Assembly (NCBI GenBank): GCA_964396595.1
Contig: CAYNFR010000038.1
Location: 1-25,804, forward strand
DNA length: 25,804 bases
Origin: CAYNFR01 sp964396595
GTDB taxonomy: Bacteria > Bacteroidota > Bacteroidia > Chitinophagales > Saprospiraceae
Direction of reading: 5' to 3'
This document shows, piece after piece, positions 1 through 6,159 of this stretch. Made by a program: the position numbers and the translations under genes. The notes under the pieces were generated by a model. That model was not told where the DNA came from, did no database searches, and saw only the letters and a list, made by a program, of their open reading frames with translations. Positions within the stretch are counted from its first letter, which is position 1. Each line of letters opens with the position of its first letter.

Positions 1-172
1 TGTTTGGCGAGATTGCGATGTTGTCTATGCGAAACCAAAAATTTGCCTCACCAATAGTTTACAATTCTATGCATATGATTTATAGAAGCTTATATCAAAT
101 CAAAACCAATCGACAATTATTCAAGAGAGAGTATATATTTCTGTTCTTATCTTGCCCGAAATCTAATCAATC

Positions 173-961
173 ATGGAAGAGTTAAGTAAGCCTGTAATTT
201 GCAGCATCGAAGAATCGGTCGGGATCATTACCCTTAATAGACCCCATAGTTATAACGCTGCCAATCACGATTTGACCACAGGATTGTTAGATGGATTGGC
301 GGAGTTCAATCATGATAATCATGTCAAGGTTATAGTTATTCACGGCGCTGGGCCGGGATTCTGTGCAGGTGCGGATATGAAGGACTTTGGATCAAAAGAT
401 GTGTCACAGGCAGGGGAATACATTGTTAATTATTATGGCGAAATAGTGAATCGCATAATCAATAGCCCAAAATTGGTTTTAGGTGCAATTCATGGTTCCG
501 CTGCGGGTGTAGGTACTGCCATCGCATTAGCATGTGATTTCAGGGTGATGGAAGAAGGGGCAAATCTACGCTTTGCATTTATCAATATAGGGCTGGGACC
601 AGACGGAGGAGCGGGATGGCTTTTGGCTCGCGCTGTTGGGTATAGTAAAGCGCTAGAGATTGCAGTAGAAGGAAATAAAATAGAAGCAAGCACCTGTTAT
701 CAATTGGGCTTGTGCAATAAACTTGTGCCTTCAGGACAGGCAATAGGACAGACTAAACAATGGGCACAAGCATTAGCCTTAAGACCACCCATAGGCGTGG
801 CTATCACGAAGCAGGCACTTCATCATGCATATGATCATAGCTTAAAAGAAACCATTATTCTAGAGGCTAATAATCAAGTGAAAGCACTACAGTCTCGCGA
901 TCACCAGGAAGGAGTCATGGCATTCTTACAAAAACGACAGCCAAAATTCTTGGGAGAATAA
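173..961 (+). CDS. Enoyl-CoA hydratase/isomerase (crotonase) family protein
   Basis: A 262-residue soluble protein of full crotonase length, acting on acyl-CoA thioesters. The oxyanion-hole segment GPGFCAGADMKDF and the segment AIHGSAAGVGTAIALACDFRV-type core are clear. The two glutamates that catalyse hydration in classical enoyl-CoA hydratase (rat E144 and E164) appear replaced by Ala116 and Asn138. Asp144, in GLGPDGG, sits where PaaG-type isomerases and 4-chlorobenzoyl-CoA dehalogenase carry their catalytic aspartate. I therefore infer an isomerase or another crotonase reaction rather than a simple hydratase; the substrate is unknown. The next gene on the same strand is a MarR regulator 123 bp downstream, a common partner for CoA-thioester enzymes. 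No SD site or good -7 box is visible before the ATG. Confidence 0.9.
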   Translation: MEELSKPVICSIEESVGIITLNRPHSYNAANHDLTTGLLDGLAEFNHDNHVKVIVIHGAGPGFCAGADMKDFGSKDVSQAGEYIVNYYGEIVNRIINSPKLVLGAIHGSAAGVGTAIALACDFRVMEEGANLRFAFINIGLGPDGGAGWLLARAVGYSKALEIAVEGNKIEASTCYQLGLCNKLVPSGQAIGQTKQWAQALALRPPIGVAITKQALHHAYDHSLKETIILEANNQVKALQSRDHQEGVMAFLQKRQPKFLGE

Positions 962-995
962 AGTCAGCATAGAAAGCTTTAGAGCACAACTGATA

Positions 996-1016
996 ATTGA
1001 GAAACTAGATCTCAAT
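996..1016 (+). terminator. Hairpin downstream of the crotonase gene
   Basis: ATTGAGA and TCTCAAT form a perfect 7-bp stem around a 7-nt loop, starting 35 nt after the crotonase stop codon. No U-tract follows, so termination is only a possibility. It overlaps the next palindrome by two bases. Confidence 0.35.
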
Positions 1017-1033
1017 ATCAATCTGATTGATAT
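1015..1033. promoter_or_regulatory. Perfect palindrome, candidate MarR operator
   Basis: ATATCAAT-CTG-ATTGATAT is a perfect 8-bp inverted repeat with a 3-bp centre, 51 bp before the marR-family start codon. Size and symmetry fit the sites bound by MarR dimers, which usually regulate themselves and a neighbour. The assignment to this MarR is inferred from position only. Confidence 0.45.
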
Positions 1034-1072
1034 CTAACGACCAAATCATGATTCAAAGTCACTTCTGATGCG

Positions 1073-1080
1073 TAATTTTG
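1073..1080 (+). promoter_or_regulatory. Bacteroidota -7 box before the MarR gene
   Basis: TAATTTTG is an exact match to TAnnTTTG and ends only 4 nt before the ATG. The first T-A-A is also an in-frame stop, so no earlier start is possible. No good -33 TTTG is visible at the expected spacing. If used, the transcript would be essentially leaderless. Confidence 0.5.
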
Positions 1081-1084
1081 TATA

Positions 1085-1522
1085 ATGGAAAGGGAAGAAT
1101 CTGAAGAATATATATTCGGATATTATGCCGATAGGGCAGTCAGAGCTATCAAGTCTGACTTGAGTAAGCGTTTTCAGCGATTGGGTGTTAATATCACACC
1201 GGAGCAGTGGCTAATATTAAGTAGGCTTTACGAGAAAGACGGTCAATCTCAGGTTGAACTGGGTGAAGGCACTTACAAAAATGCACCTACAGTCACTCGT
1301 ATCATAGATTTACTATGTGATAAACGGTTAACGCAACGAGTAGTAGACGTAGATGATCGGCGTAAGTTTATCATTAACATTACTGCTGAAGGTCGGGCTA
1401 CTGTAGAGAAAGTCTATCCTGAAGTATTGGCATCTCGTAAACAAGGATGGAAAGGTCTTGATCAACAAGATTATATCGAATTCATTCGAATCATTGATAC
1501 AATCTTTACGAATCTCACTTAA
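1085..1522 (+). CDS. MarR family transcriptional regulator
   Basis: A 145-residue winged-helix protein of normal MarR length. The N-terminal dimerisation helix is followed by the typical ITPEQWLILSRLYEKDGQSQ region (about residues 38-57), a recognition-helix segment with NAPTVTRIIDLL (about 66-77), and a wing with VVDVDDRRKFIINIT before the C-terminal dimerisation helices. It likely binds a palindromic operator as a homodimer and releases it on binding a small ligand. The crotonase gene upstream suggests an acyl- or aroyl-CoA or a related acid, and phhA downstream hints at aromatic metabolism; both are inference. The start is fixed by an in-frame stop 12 nt upstream. Confidence 0.9.
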   Translation: MEREESEEYIFGYYADRAVRAIKSDLSKRFQRLGVNITPEQWLILSRLYEKDGQSQVELGEGTYKNAPTVTRIIDLLCDKRLTQRVVDVDDRRKFIINITAEGRATVEKVYPEVLASRKQGWKGLDQQDYIEFIRIIDTIFTNLT

Positions 1523-1598
1523 TTGCTAAAGCATGACATTTCTATCATAAACATCAACGGTAGCAATGCCTAGCGGTGAATATAGAAGGCTGTCAGTT

Positions 1599-1624
1599 TC
1601 AAATAAGCTTTTTTGTTTATTTGA
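1599..1624. repeat. 10-bp inverted repeat between marR and phhA
   Basis: TCAAATAAGC pairs with GTTTATTTGA (one G-T wobble) around a loop of six T. It starts 76 nt after the MarR stop. It could end the MarR transcript, but no U-tract follows the stem; the T-run is in the loop. Confidence 0.45.
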
Positions 1625-1709
1625 TCTCGAATAGCGAGCATATCTATTCATTTAATTCGATTATTCACAAGTATACCCAGTTGATATGATGATTTTTTTG
1701 TCAATGGAC

Positions 1710-1740
1710 TTGACAATTTGCATATATCATAATATATTTG
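1710..1740 (+). promoter_or_regulatory. Promoter of phhA (TTG-N20-TATATTTG)
   Basis: TTG at 1710-1712, 20 bp, then TATATTTG at 1733-1740, an exact TAnnTTTG. This is the best complete Bacteroidota primary-sigma promoter in the window. The start codon lies 41 nt further on, giving a leader of about 35 nt. The AT-rich stretch around the -7 box is itself nearly symmetrical and could overlap a repressor site. Confidence 0.6.
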
Positions 1741-1781
1741 AACGGCAATAATTAGTATAGCAACTATAATATTTTCTCAGC

Positions 1782-2519
1782 ATGACGAGACAAGAATATC
1801 AGAAATACACACCTGAAGATCACCAAGTATGGTCAATATTGTTTCGTGAACAAATGAAGCATGTACCTCAAGTGGCTACTGCTGCATTTATGCGTGGAAT
1901 TGAGAAATGTGGATTTACAGATACGCGTGTCCCAAATTTTGATGACGTCAATAAAGCCCTCCACAATGCTACCGAATGGCAGATCTATGTGGTTCCGGGC
2001 TTGATTGACAATAAGCCTTTTTTTGAGCATCTCAGCAGAAAGGAGTTTCCTGCCACGACGTGGCTACGCAGTATGGAGCAACTTAGATATTTAGAAGAGC
2101 CGGATATGTTTCATGATGTATTCGGGCATATACCACTTCTGAGTGAATCTTTTTTTTGTGATTATTTGCAGGGGCTGAGCGAGATAACATTGGCGTATAT
2201 TGAAAATCCTTCTGTAGTGGAAGCTATGGCGCGTTTATATTGGTATACGGTAGAATTTGGTTTGATCAGAGAACAAGGTCAACTAAAGATTTATGGTGCC
2301 GGCATACTATCTTCAAGTGGTGAATCCGTTTATTGTCTATCTGACAAAGCGACACATATCAATTTTGACCCGGTTAGGATCATGGCAACGCCGTATATTA
2401 AGGAGCATTTTCAGGAACAGTATTTTGTGATCGACACTTATGAACAGCTTTTTAATAGTCTTCCGGCTGTTCGATCAATAGTAGAAAGCATCGCTAGACA
2501 ACGAATCGCAGTAGCCTAG
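1782..2519 (+). CDS. phhA: Phenylalanine 4-monooxygenase (phenylalanine hydroxylase)
   Basis: A 245-residue single-domain aromatic amino acid hydroxylase. It hydroxylates L-phenylalanine to L-tyrosine with O2 and a reduced pterin, using non-haem iron. The iron ligands are visible: His111 and His116 in MFHDVFGHIPLL, and Glu158 in YWYTVEFGLI. YGAGILSSSGESVYCLSD (about 171-188) is also a family signature. There is no N-terminal ACT regulatory domain, as in other bacterial enzymes, and the length is slightly under the usual 260-290. No pterin-4a-carbinolamine dehydratase (phhB) is in the window. It has its own promoter and is followed by a hairpin, so it appears monocistronic. It is likely to feed tyrosine synthesis or phenylalanine breakdown through homogentisate. 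Confidence 0.96.
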   Translation: MTRQEYQKYTPEDHQVWSILFREQMKHVPQVATAAFMRGIEKCGFTDTRVPNFDDVNKALHNATEWQIYVVPGLIDNKPFFEHLSRKEFPATTWLRSMEQLRYLEEPDMFHDVFGHIPLLSESFFCDYLQGLSEITLAYIENPSVVEAMARLYWYTVEFGLIREQGQLKIYGAGILSSSGESVYCLSDKATHINFDPVRIMATPYIKEHFQEQYFVIDTYEQLFNSLPAVRSIVESIARQRIAVA

Positions 2520-2562
2520 CCTTCGCATATATGACTGAATAGCTTATCCTTATCAAAGCGGT

Positions 2563-2595
2563 CCACTGTTCTATTAATTGAGTATTAATAGGTGG
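2563..2595 (+). terminator. Hairpin after phhA
   Basis: CTATTAAT (2571-2578) and ATTAATAG (2584-2591) form a perfect 8-bp stem with a TGAGT loop. CCAC (2563-2566) and GTGG (2592-2595) extend it beyond a TGTT bulge. It starts 43 nt after the phhA stop. The expected U-tract is missing (an A-run follows), so it is a possible terminator or RNA-stabilising stem. Confidence 0.45.
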
Positions 2596-2659
2596 TGCTT
2601 AAAAAAACGAAGAATTTCAACTTGTTTTTTATCATGCACATAGGGTGCACGGTAGAAGT

Positions 2660-2667
2660 TATGTTTG
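2660..2667 (+). promoter_or_regulatory. -7 box of the vWA-like gene
   Basis: TATGTTTG is an exact TAnnTTTG, ending 31 nt before the ATG at 2699. A GTG at 2645 is in frame but lies upstream of this box, which favours the ATG as the real start. No clear -33 element is seen. Confidence 0.45.
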
Positions 2668-2698
2668 CATCATTCTTGAACGAAAAAATATTAGAACA

Positions 2699-3295
2699 AT
2701 GACAACTCAGCAAATTAATCACGTTTGTATCTTAGACAGAACACACGCTTCACCATTTGAGCCAAATCGGCTTGTAGAGGCATATTACGAGAGTATTGAT
2801 CATATTCGAATGCTGGTGCGAATGAATCCGCATCAAGATCATCGCATAACCCTCGTGACGCTTCAGAATAAGACCGTGCATGTGGCCTTCTTTGGCATGT
2901 CGGTGATGGATGATCGCGTCTATAACAGAATCGATTCTGTTAATGCGGGCGGAGCACCTTTGTTTGATGCTGTTGCACAGACTGTGGGCATGCTCAGGGT
3001 AGCAGACCGCTTAACTACGATTGACAAAGCCTTTCGTTTTACCTTGTTTACAAACGGACGAGATACAGGCTCAGTAAAATATAATGCGACAGCCACAAAA
3101 ATGCTTATAGAGTCACTCTACAGTCCTAAATGGTCTTTTACAATCGTAGGCAACTCGTCTTATACGGCTTCTTATGCAGAGCTGATGGGTATACGGCAGG
3201 TATGCGTACTTAACAATAAGCAACGTAATTCAAAACTCGCGCTTCATCTGTCACACTTGATCAAGCAAGGTCAATTTGAAATAAAAGCCGCTTAG
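2699..3295 (+). CDS. Small von Willebrand A-like protein with degenerate metal site
   Basis: 198 residues from the ATG at 2699 (an in-frame GTG at 2645 would add 18, but a -7 box lies inside that extension). The order of motifs is that of a vWA domain: an initial strand CILDRTHAS (residue 10 on), then GGAPLFDAVAQ, then FRFTLFTNGRDTGS. In a functional MIDAS these would read DxSxS, a GGT-type threonine, and a TDG aspartate. Here the sites read D13-x-T-x-A, GGA and TNG, so metal binding is probably reduced or lost. There is no signal peptide or membrane segment. It likely acts as a cytosolic protein-interaction module. No MoxR ATPase or other usual partner is nearby. The vWA assignment rests on motif order only. 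Confidence 0.7.
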   Translation: MTTQQINHVCILDRTHASPFEPNRLVEAYYESIDHIRMLVRMNPHQDHRITLVTLQNKTVHVAFFGMSVMDDRVYNRIDSVNAGGAPLFDAVAQTVGMLRVADRLTTIDKAFRFTLFTNGRDTGSVKYNATATKMLIESLYSPKWSFTIVGNSSYTASYAELMGIRQVCVLNNKQRNSKLALHLSHLIKQGQFEIKAA

Positions 3296-3310
3296 CTCGT
3301 TTATATTTTT

Positions 3311-3318
3311 TAATTTTG
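3311..3318 (+). promoter_or_regulatory. -7 box of the M20 amidohydrolase gene
   Basis: TAATTTTG matches TAnnTTTG exactly, 13 nt after the vWA-like stop codon and 16 nt before the amidohydrolase ATG. No well-spaced -33 TTTG is visible. Confidence 0.4.
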
Positions 3319-3334
3319 AGCTAAACACAGCTCT

Positions 3335-4660
3335 ATGTATATACATCTTATTCTTGCTTTTTGGCTGTCCTTAATGTCGCATGAAGGACAGAACGAAGAC
3401 CTCAATAACAATATCAATCAGGTAGTTGACGAGAATTTGCCGGAGTTAATTGCGATATATAAACATCTTCACAAAAATCCGGAGATCAGCCTCCAAGAGG
3501 AAAAGACCTCCGCATTTCTTGCCGCTGAGTTAAGAAAGCTAGGTCTAGAAGTACACGAACGAGTAGGAGGTTATGGTGTAGTCGGTATTTTCAGGAATGG
3601 GGATGGCCCGCAAATACTGTATCGAACCGACATGGATGCATTACCCATGTATGAGAAAACCGGGCTGCCATTCGCCAGTGATAAAAAAGCAGTATTTGAC
3701 GGAATTGAGACTGGAGCCATGCACTCCTGCGGTCATGATATGCATATGACGACATGGTTAGGTACGGCGCGAACGATGCTAGCACTTAAAGAAAAGTGGT
3801 CGGGGACATTGGTCATTATAGGACAGCCTGCGGAAGAAATTGGCTACGGTGCGGAATTGATGCTTGGTGCCGGATTGTACGAACGTTTTGGCGTGCCGGA
3901 TATGGGTGTGGCATTGCATGTCAGTCCATTTTTACATATAGGGAAGATAGCTGCCAGTGAAGGTTACTCTATGGCCAATGCAGAGAGTGTAGATATCACA
4001 GTTTATGGCGTCGGATCACATGGTGCTGTACCTCATAAATCTGTCGATCCGATAGTCCTTGCAAGTATGATTGTTCTCGAAATTCAGACCATCGTTTCAC
4101 GCAATATTGATCCACTCGAACATGCGGTTATAACCGTAGGCGCATTAAACAGTGGCACGAAGCACAACATCATTCCTGATGTCGCAGAACTAAAACTTAC
4201 GATCAGAACATATAAAAATGAAGTGAGAGAGCTGATACACAAACGACTTCATGAAATCACTCGAGGGATAGCCATTTCTGCTGGATTAACCGAGGATAAG
4301 TACCCGCAGATCATCCAAGATCCCGGGTATACGCCTGCTAATTATAACAATCCTGATCTTACCCGATCAATAAAGGCATCTGCAGCTAATATACTCGGAG
4401 AAGGAAATGTACATGAGGCTGCGCCAATGATGGTCGGTGAGGATTTCTCACGTTATGGGCAAACAGAGCACAAGGTTCCGACAGTGATGTATTGGCTCGG
4501 GTCAGTAAGACCGGAAGTAGTGATTACGGATGAACTTCCCGGATTGCACTCCCCATACTATTATCCTGATACCGAAGGAACTTTGTCCACAGGAATAAAG
4601 ACAACTACAAGAATCTTGATAGATCATTTTAATGATACGAATATAGCTGTAAGGAGGTAG
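3335..4660 (+). CDS. Exported M20D-type amidohydrolase (hippurate/N-acyl amino acid hydrolase-like)
   Basis: 441 residues. A short hydrophobic N-terminus (about residues 2-14) suggests a signal sequence, without a clear cleavage site. The body is a peptidase family M20D enzyme, which cleaves N-acyl or N-aroyl amino acids using two metal ions. Predicted ligands are visible: Cys132 and His134 in MHSCGHDMHM, Glu168 in GQPAEEIGYG (Glu167 is the likely general base), His195 in ALHVSP, and His405 in GLHSPYYYP. The lid-domain dimer segment GVGSHGAVPHKSVDP is near 225-240, and MVGEDFSRYG precedes the last ligand. The length is normal for exported Bacteroidota members (about 430-450). The substrate cannot be told. 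A hairpin with a T-run follows the gene. Confidence 0.92.
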   Translation: MYIHLILAFWLSLMSHEGQNEDLNNNINQVVDENLPELIAIYKHLHKNPEISLQEEKTSAFLAAELRKLGLEVHERVGGYGVVGIFRNGDGPQILYRTDMDALPMYEKTGLPFASDKKAVFDGIETGAMHSCGHDMHMTTWLGTARTMLALKEKWSGTLVIIGQPAEEIGYGAELMLGAGLYERFGVPDMGVALHVSPFLHIGKIAASEGYSMANAESVDITVYGVGSHGAVPHKSVDPIVLASMIVLEIQTIVSRNIDPLEHAVITVGALNSGTKHNIIPDVAELKLTIRTYKNEVRELIHKRLHEITRGIAISAGLTEDKYPQIIQDPGYTPANYNNPDLTRSIKASAANILGEGNVHEAAPMMVGEDFSRYGQTEHKVPTVMYWLGSVRPEVVITDELPGLHSPYYYPDTEGTLSTGIKTTTRILIDHFNDTNIAVRR

Positions 4661-4743
4661 TTCGTCTGACATTTAAAAATATTATTATAGTATACAACTA
4701 TTATATTAGAGCACTAAATAGATTCGTAAATTGTCGGATTCTG

Positions 4744-4770
4744 ATTCAGCGTATGCTGGATAAGCTTTTT
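4744..4770 (+). terminator. Rho-independent-like terminator after the amidohydrolase
   Basis: ATTCAGC and GCTGGAT (one T-G wobble) form a 7-bp stem around GTAT, followed after four bases by TTTTT. It sits in the 113-bp gap between two convergent genes, where a terminator is expected. Confidence 0.5.
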
Positions 4771-4773
4771 CTC

Positions 4774-5496
4774 TTACTCCAGCGCAAAGCAAACTGTTAC
4801 AGTTGACTCTATTTTGAGCTTTTCAAATTCTATCTCTATTGAGTTAGATTCTAGCGTACTTGTTGAACTAGAATAACTGCGAACTTGAATCCCACCTACT
4901 CTTCCCGATAATGCGGATGATACATTGTTATTATAGTTATTATGGCTGTTATCGGATATGAATATCGCTTTTCCTAATTGTTGATTAAGCGGAAGTAGCA
5001 TTGTTTCTGCTTGGAGTTTAGCCTTTGCTATTGCTTTCTGTCTTAGTGCTATCTTGATCTCTTCAATTTTTGAGAACTCGGTTTTTTTCAGTGTTACATT
5101 TGAAATATCTATTGATTCAAGTGATGTGATCACTTTTCCTACTGTCTCAGCATCATAAACTATTAGAAGGTATTCTTTACGCTTCCAAATCTCTGTGGAT
5201 CGTAGTATATATTTTTTAAAATTGCTGGCAATATCTGTTAGACTTAATTGTCTACTGATGTCAATCCCAATTCCTTTTAGTGTTGATTCCATCCTTTTTT
5301 CAAGTTCTTCGACAGAAATTTTACCCTTAGTATCTCTTTCGGTGAGCGTGATTGATAAGGAAATTCTATCCGGAGTAAGAAGTGTGTCAGTTGTGGCTGT
5401 GGTTTCGAGATAAGACTTATCGATAAAATTCTTGGATTGAGCACTTATCATTCCGATGCAGCATAGGAACATGAAGATTAACGAGATTTTTTTCAT
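4774..5496 (-). CDS. Exported SIMPL (DUF541) domain protein
   Basis: 240 residues. The signal peptide MKKISLIFMFLCCIGMISAQ has a cleavage site around residue 19-20. The mature part fits the SIMPL/DUF541 fold: a strand pair with TPDRISLSITLTERDTKG near residues 43-60, a central RSTEIWKRKEYLLIVYD strand near 98-115, the helix EEIKIALRQKAIAKAKLQAE near 145-164, and a closing strand at the C-terminus. Members are periplasmic or outer-membrane proteins of poorly defined role. Unusually, residues 192-205 (VSSALSGRVGGIQV) resemble the plug-domain signature of SusC/RagA TonB-dependent transporters, followed by a Ser/Thr-rich stretch. The gene is divergent from the RidA gene and convergent with the amidohydrolase. 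Confidence 0.8.
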   Translation of the reverse strand: MKKISLIFMFLCCIGMISAQSKNFIDKSYLETTATTDTLLTPDRISLSITLTERDTKGKISVEELEKRMESTLKGIGIDISRQLSLTDIASNFKKYILRSTEIWKRKEYLLIVYDAETVGKVITSLESIDISNVTLKKTEFSKIEEIKIALRQKAIAKAKLQAETMLLPLNQQLGKAIFISDNSHNNYNNNVSSALSGRVGGIQVRSYSSSTSTLESNSIEIEFEKLKIESTVTVCFALE

Positions 5497-5553
5497 GCCA
5501 GAAAGAAAGATTTAAATTAGTAACCACGTAACTTAACGCTTCGATTCACAATC

Positions 5554-5584
5554 TTGTACTCGACGACTTGTTAAAATCTATTTG
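5554..5584 (+). promoter_or_regulatory. Promoter of the RidA-GH20 operon
   Basis: TTG at 5554-5556, 20 bp, then TCTATTTG at 5577-5584 (one mismatch to TAnnTTTG). The box ends 4 nt before the RidA start codon, so the message may be leaderless. The spacing is the same as for phhA. Confidence 0.45.
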
Positions 5585-5588
5585 ACTT

Positions 5589-6152
5589 ATGAAGAATCTA
5601 TTCACCTATACTTGGATCATCCTACTTTCTATAGGATGTAATTCTCCTGATATCTCAGTTAATATTTCTAATGAAGCGGCAGATGTCACACTTATAGATT
5701 ATGATGCGAAGCTCAATGATCTTGGTATACAACTAACTGAACCCGGTGCACCTGTAGCGAACTATGTTAATGCTGTTCGAACAGGTAATCTGATTTTTCT
5801 AGCCGGAAAAGGACCTACTAAGCCTGAGGGTGGTTTCGTCACAGGTAAGGTAGGACGGGATATCACTATTGAAGAAGGCTACCAAGCTGCTAGATTGGTA
5901 GGGCTAGCTCAACTGTCCGTGCTGAAACACGAACTAGGTGACTTAAACAAAGTCAAGCGGATCGTTAAAGTGCTAGGTATGGTTAATTGTGAAGATAACT
6001 TTACAAATCAACCGGAGGTGATTAACGGGTTTTCTGATCTGATGGTAGAGGTATTTGGAGATAAGGGAAAACATGCCCGCTCCGCAGTAGGTATGGTCGC
6101 GCTTCCGCGCAATATTGCTGTGGAAATCGAGGCAATTATTGAAGTTGAATAA
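5589..6152 (+). CDS. RidA (YjgF/YER057c) family lipoprotein
   Basis: 187 residues. The first 17 form a lipoprotein-type signal (hydrophobic core then LLSIGC, Cys17), so the protein is probably anchored in the periplasm or outer membrane. The remainder is a RidA-fold domain of the about 150-residue subgroup: YDAKLNDLGIQLTEPGAP, then NLIFLAGKGPTKPEGG, a central helix pair, and HARSAVGMVALPRNIAVEIE. Arg164 in HARSAV matches the conserved arginine that RidA enzymes use to bind the carboxylate of imine/enamine intermediates. Classical RidA deaminates 2-aminoacrylate in the cytosol; an exported copy must have another substrate or role. It is the first gene of a likely two-gene operon with the GH20 hexosaminidase 7 nt downstream. 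Confidence 0.88.
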   Translation: MKNLFTYTWIILLSIGCNSPDISVNISNEAADVTLIDYDAKLNDLGIQLTEPGAPVANYVNAVRTGNLIFLAGKGPTKPEGGFVTGKVGRDITIEEGYQAARLVGLAQLSVLKHELGDLNKVKRIVKVLGMVNCEDNFTNQPEVINGFSDLMVEVFGDKGKHARSAVGMVALPRNIAVEIEAIIEVE

Positions 6153-6159
6153 TAAGCAA

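Noticed and set aside
3..188. Open frame on the + strand from the window edge into the crotonase gene, possible end of an upstream gene
   Set aside because: It overlaps the crotonase start by 16 nt, its translation looks like chance AT-rich sequence, and nothing in it resembles a known C-terminus.
2645..2698. GTG start giving an 18-residue longer vWA-like protein
   Set aside because: An exact -7 promoter box lies inside this stretch, and the ATG at 2699 begins just before the first predicted strand.
6115..6159. N-terminal extension of the GH20 protein inside the RidA gene
   Set aside because: It would place 15 unrelated residues before a clean lipoprotein signal. Starting at 6160, just after the RidA stop, gives a normal signal peptide.
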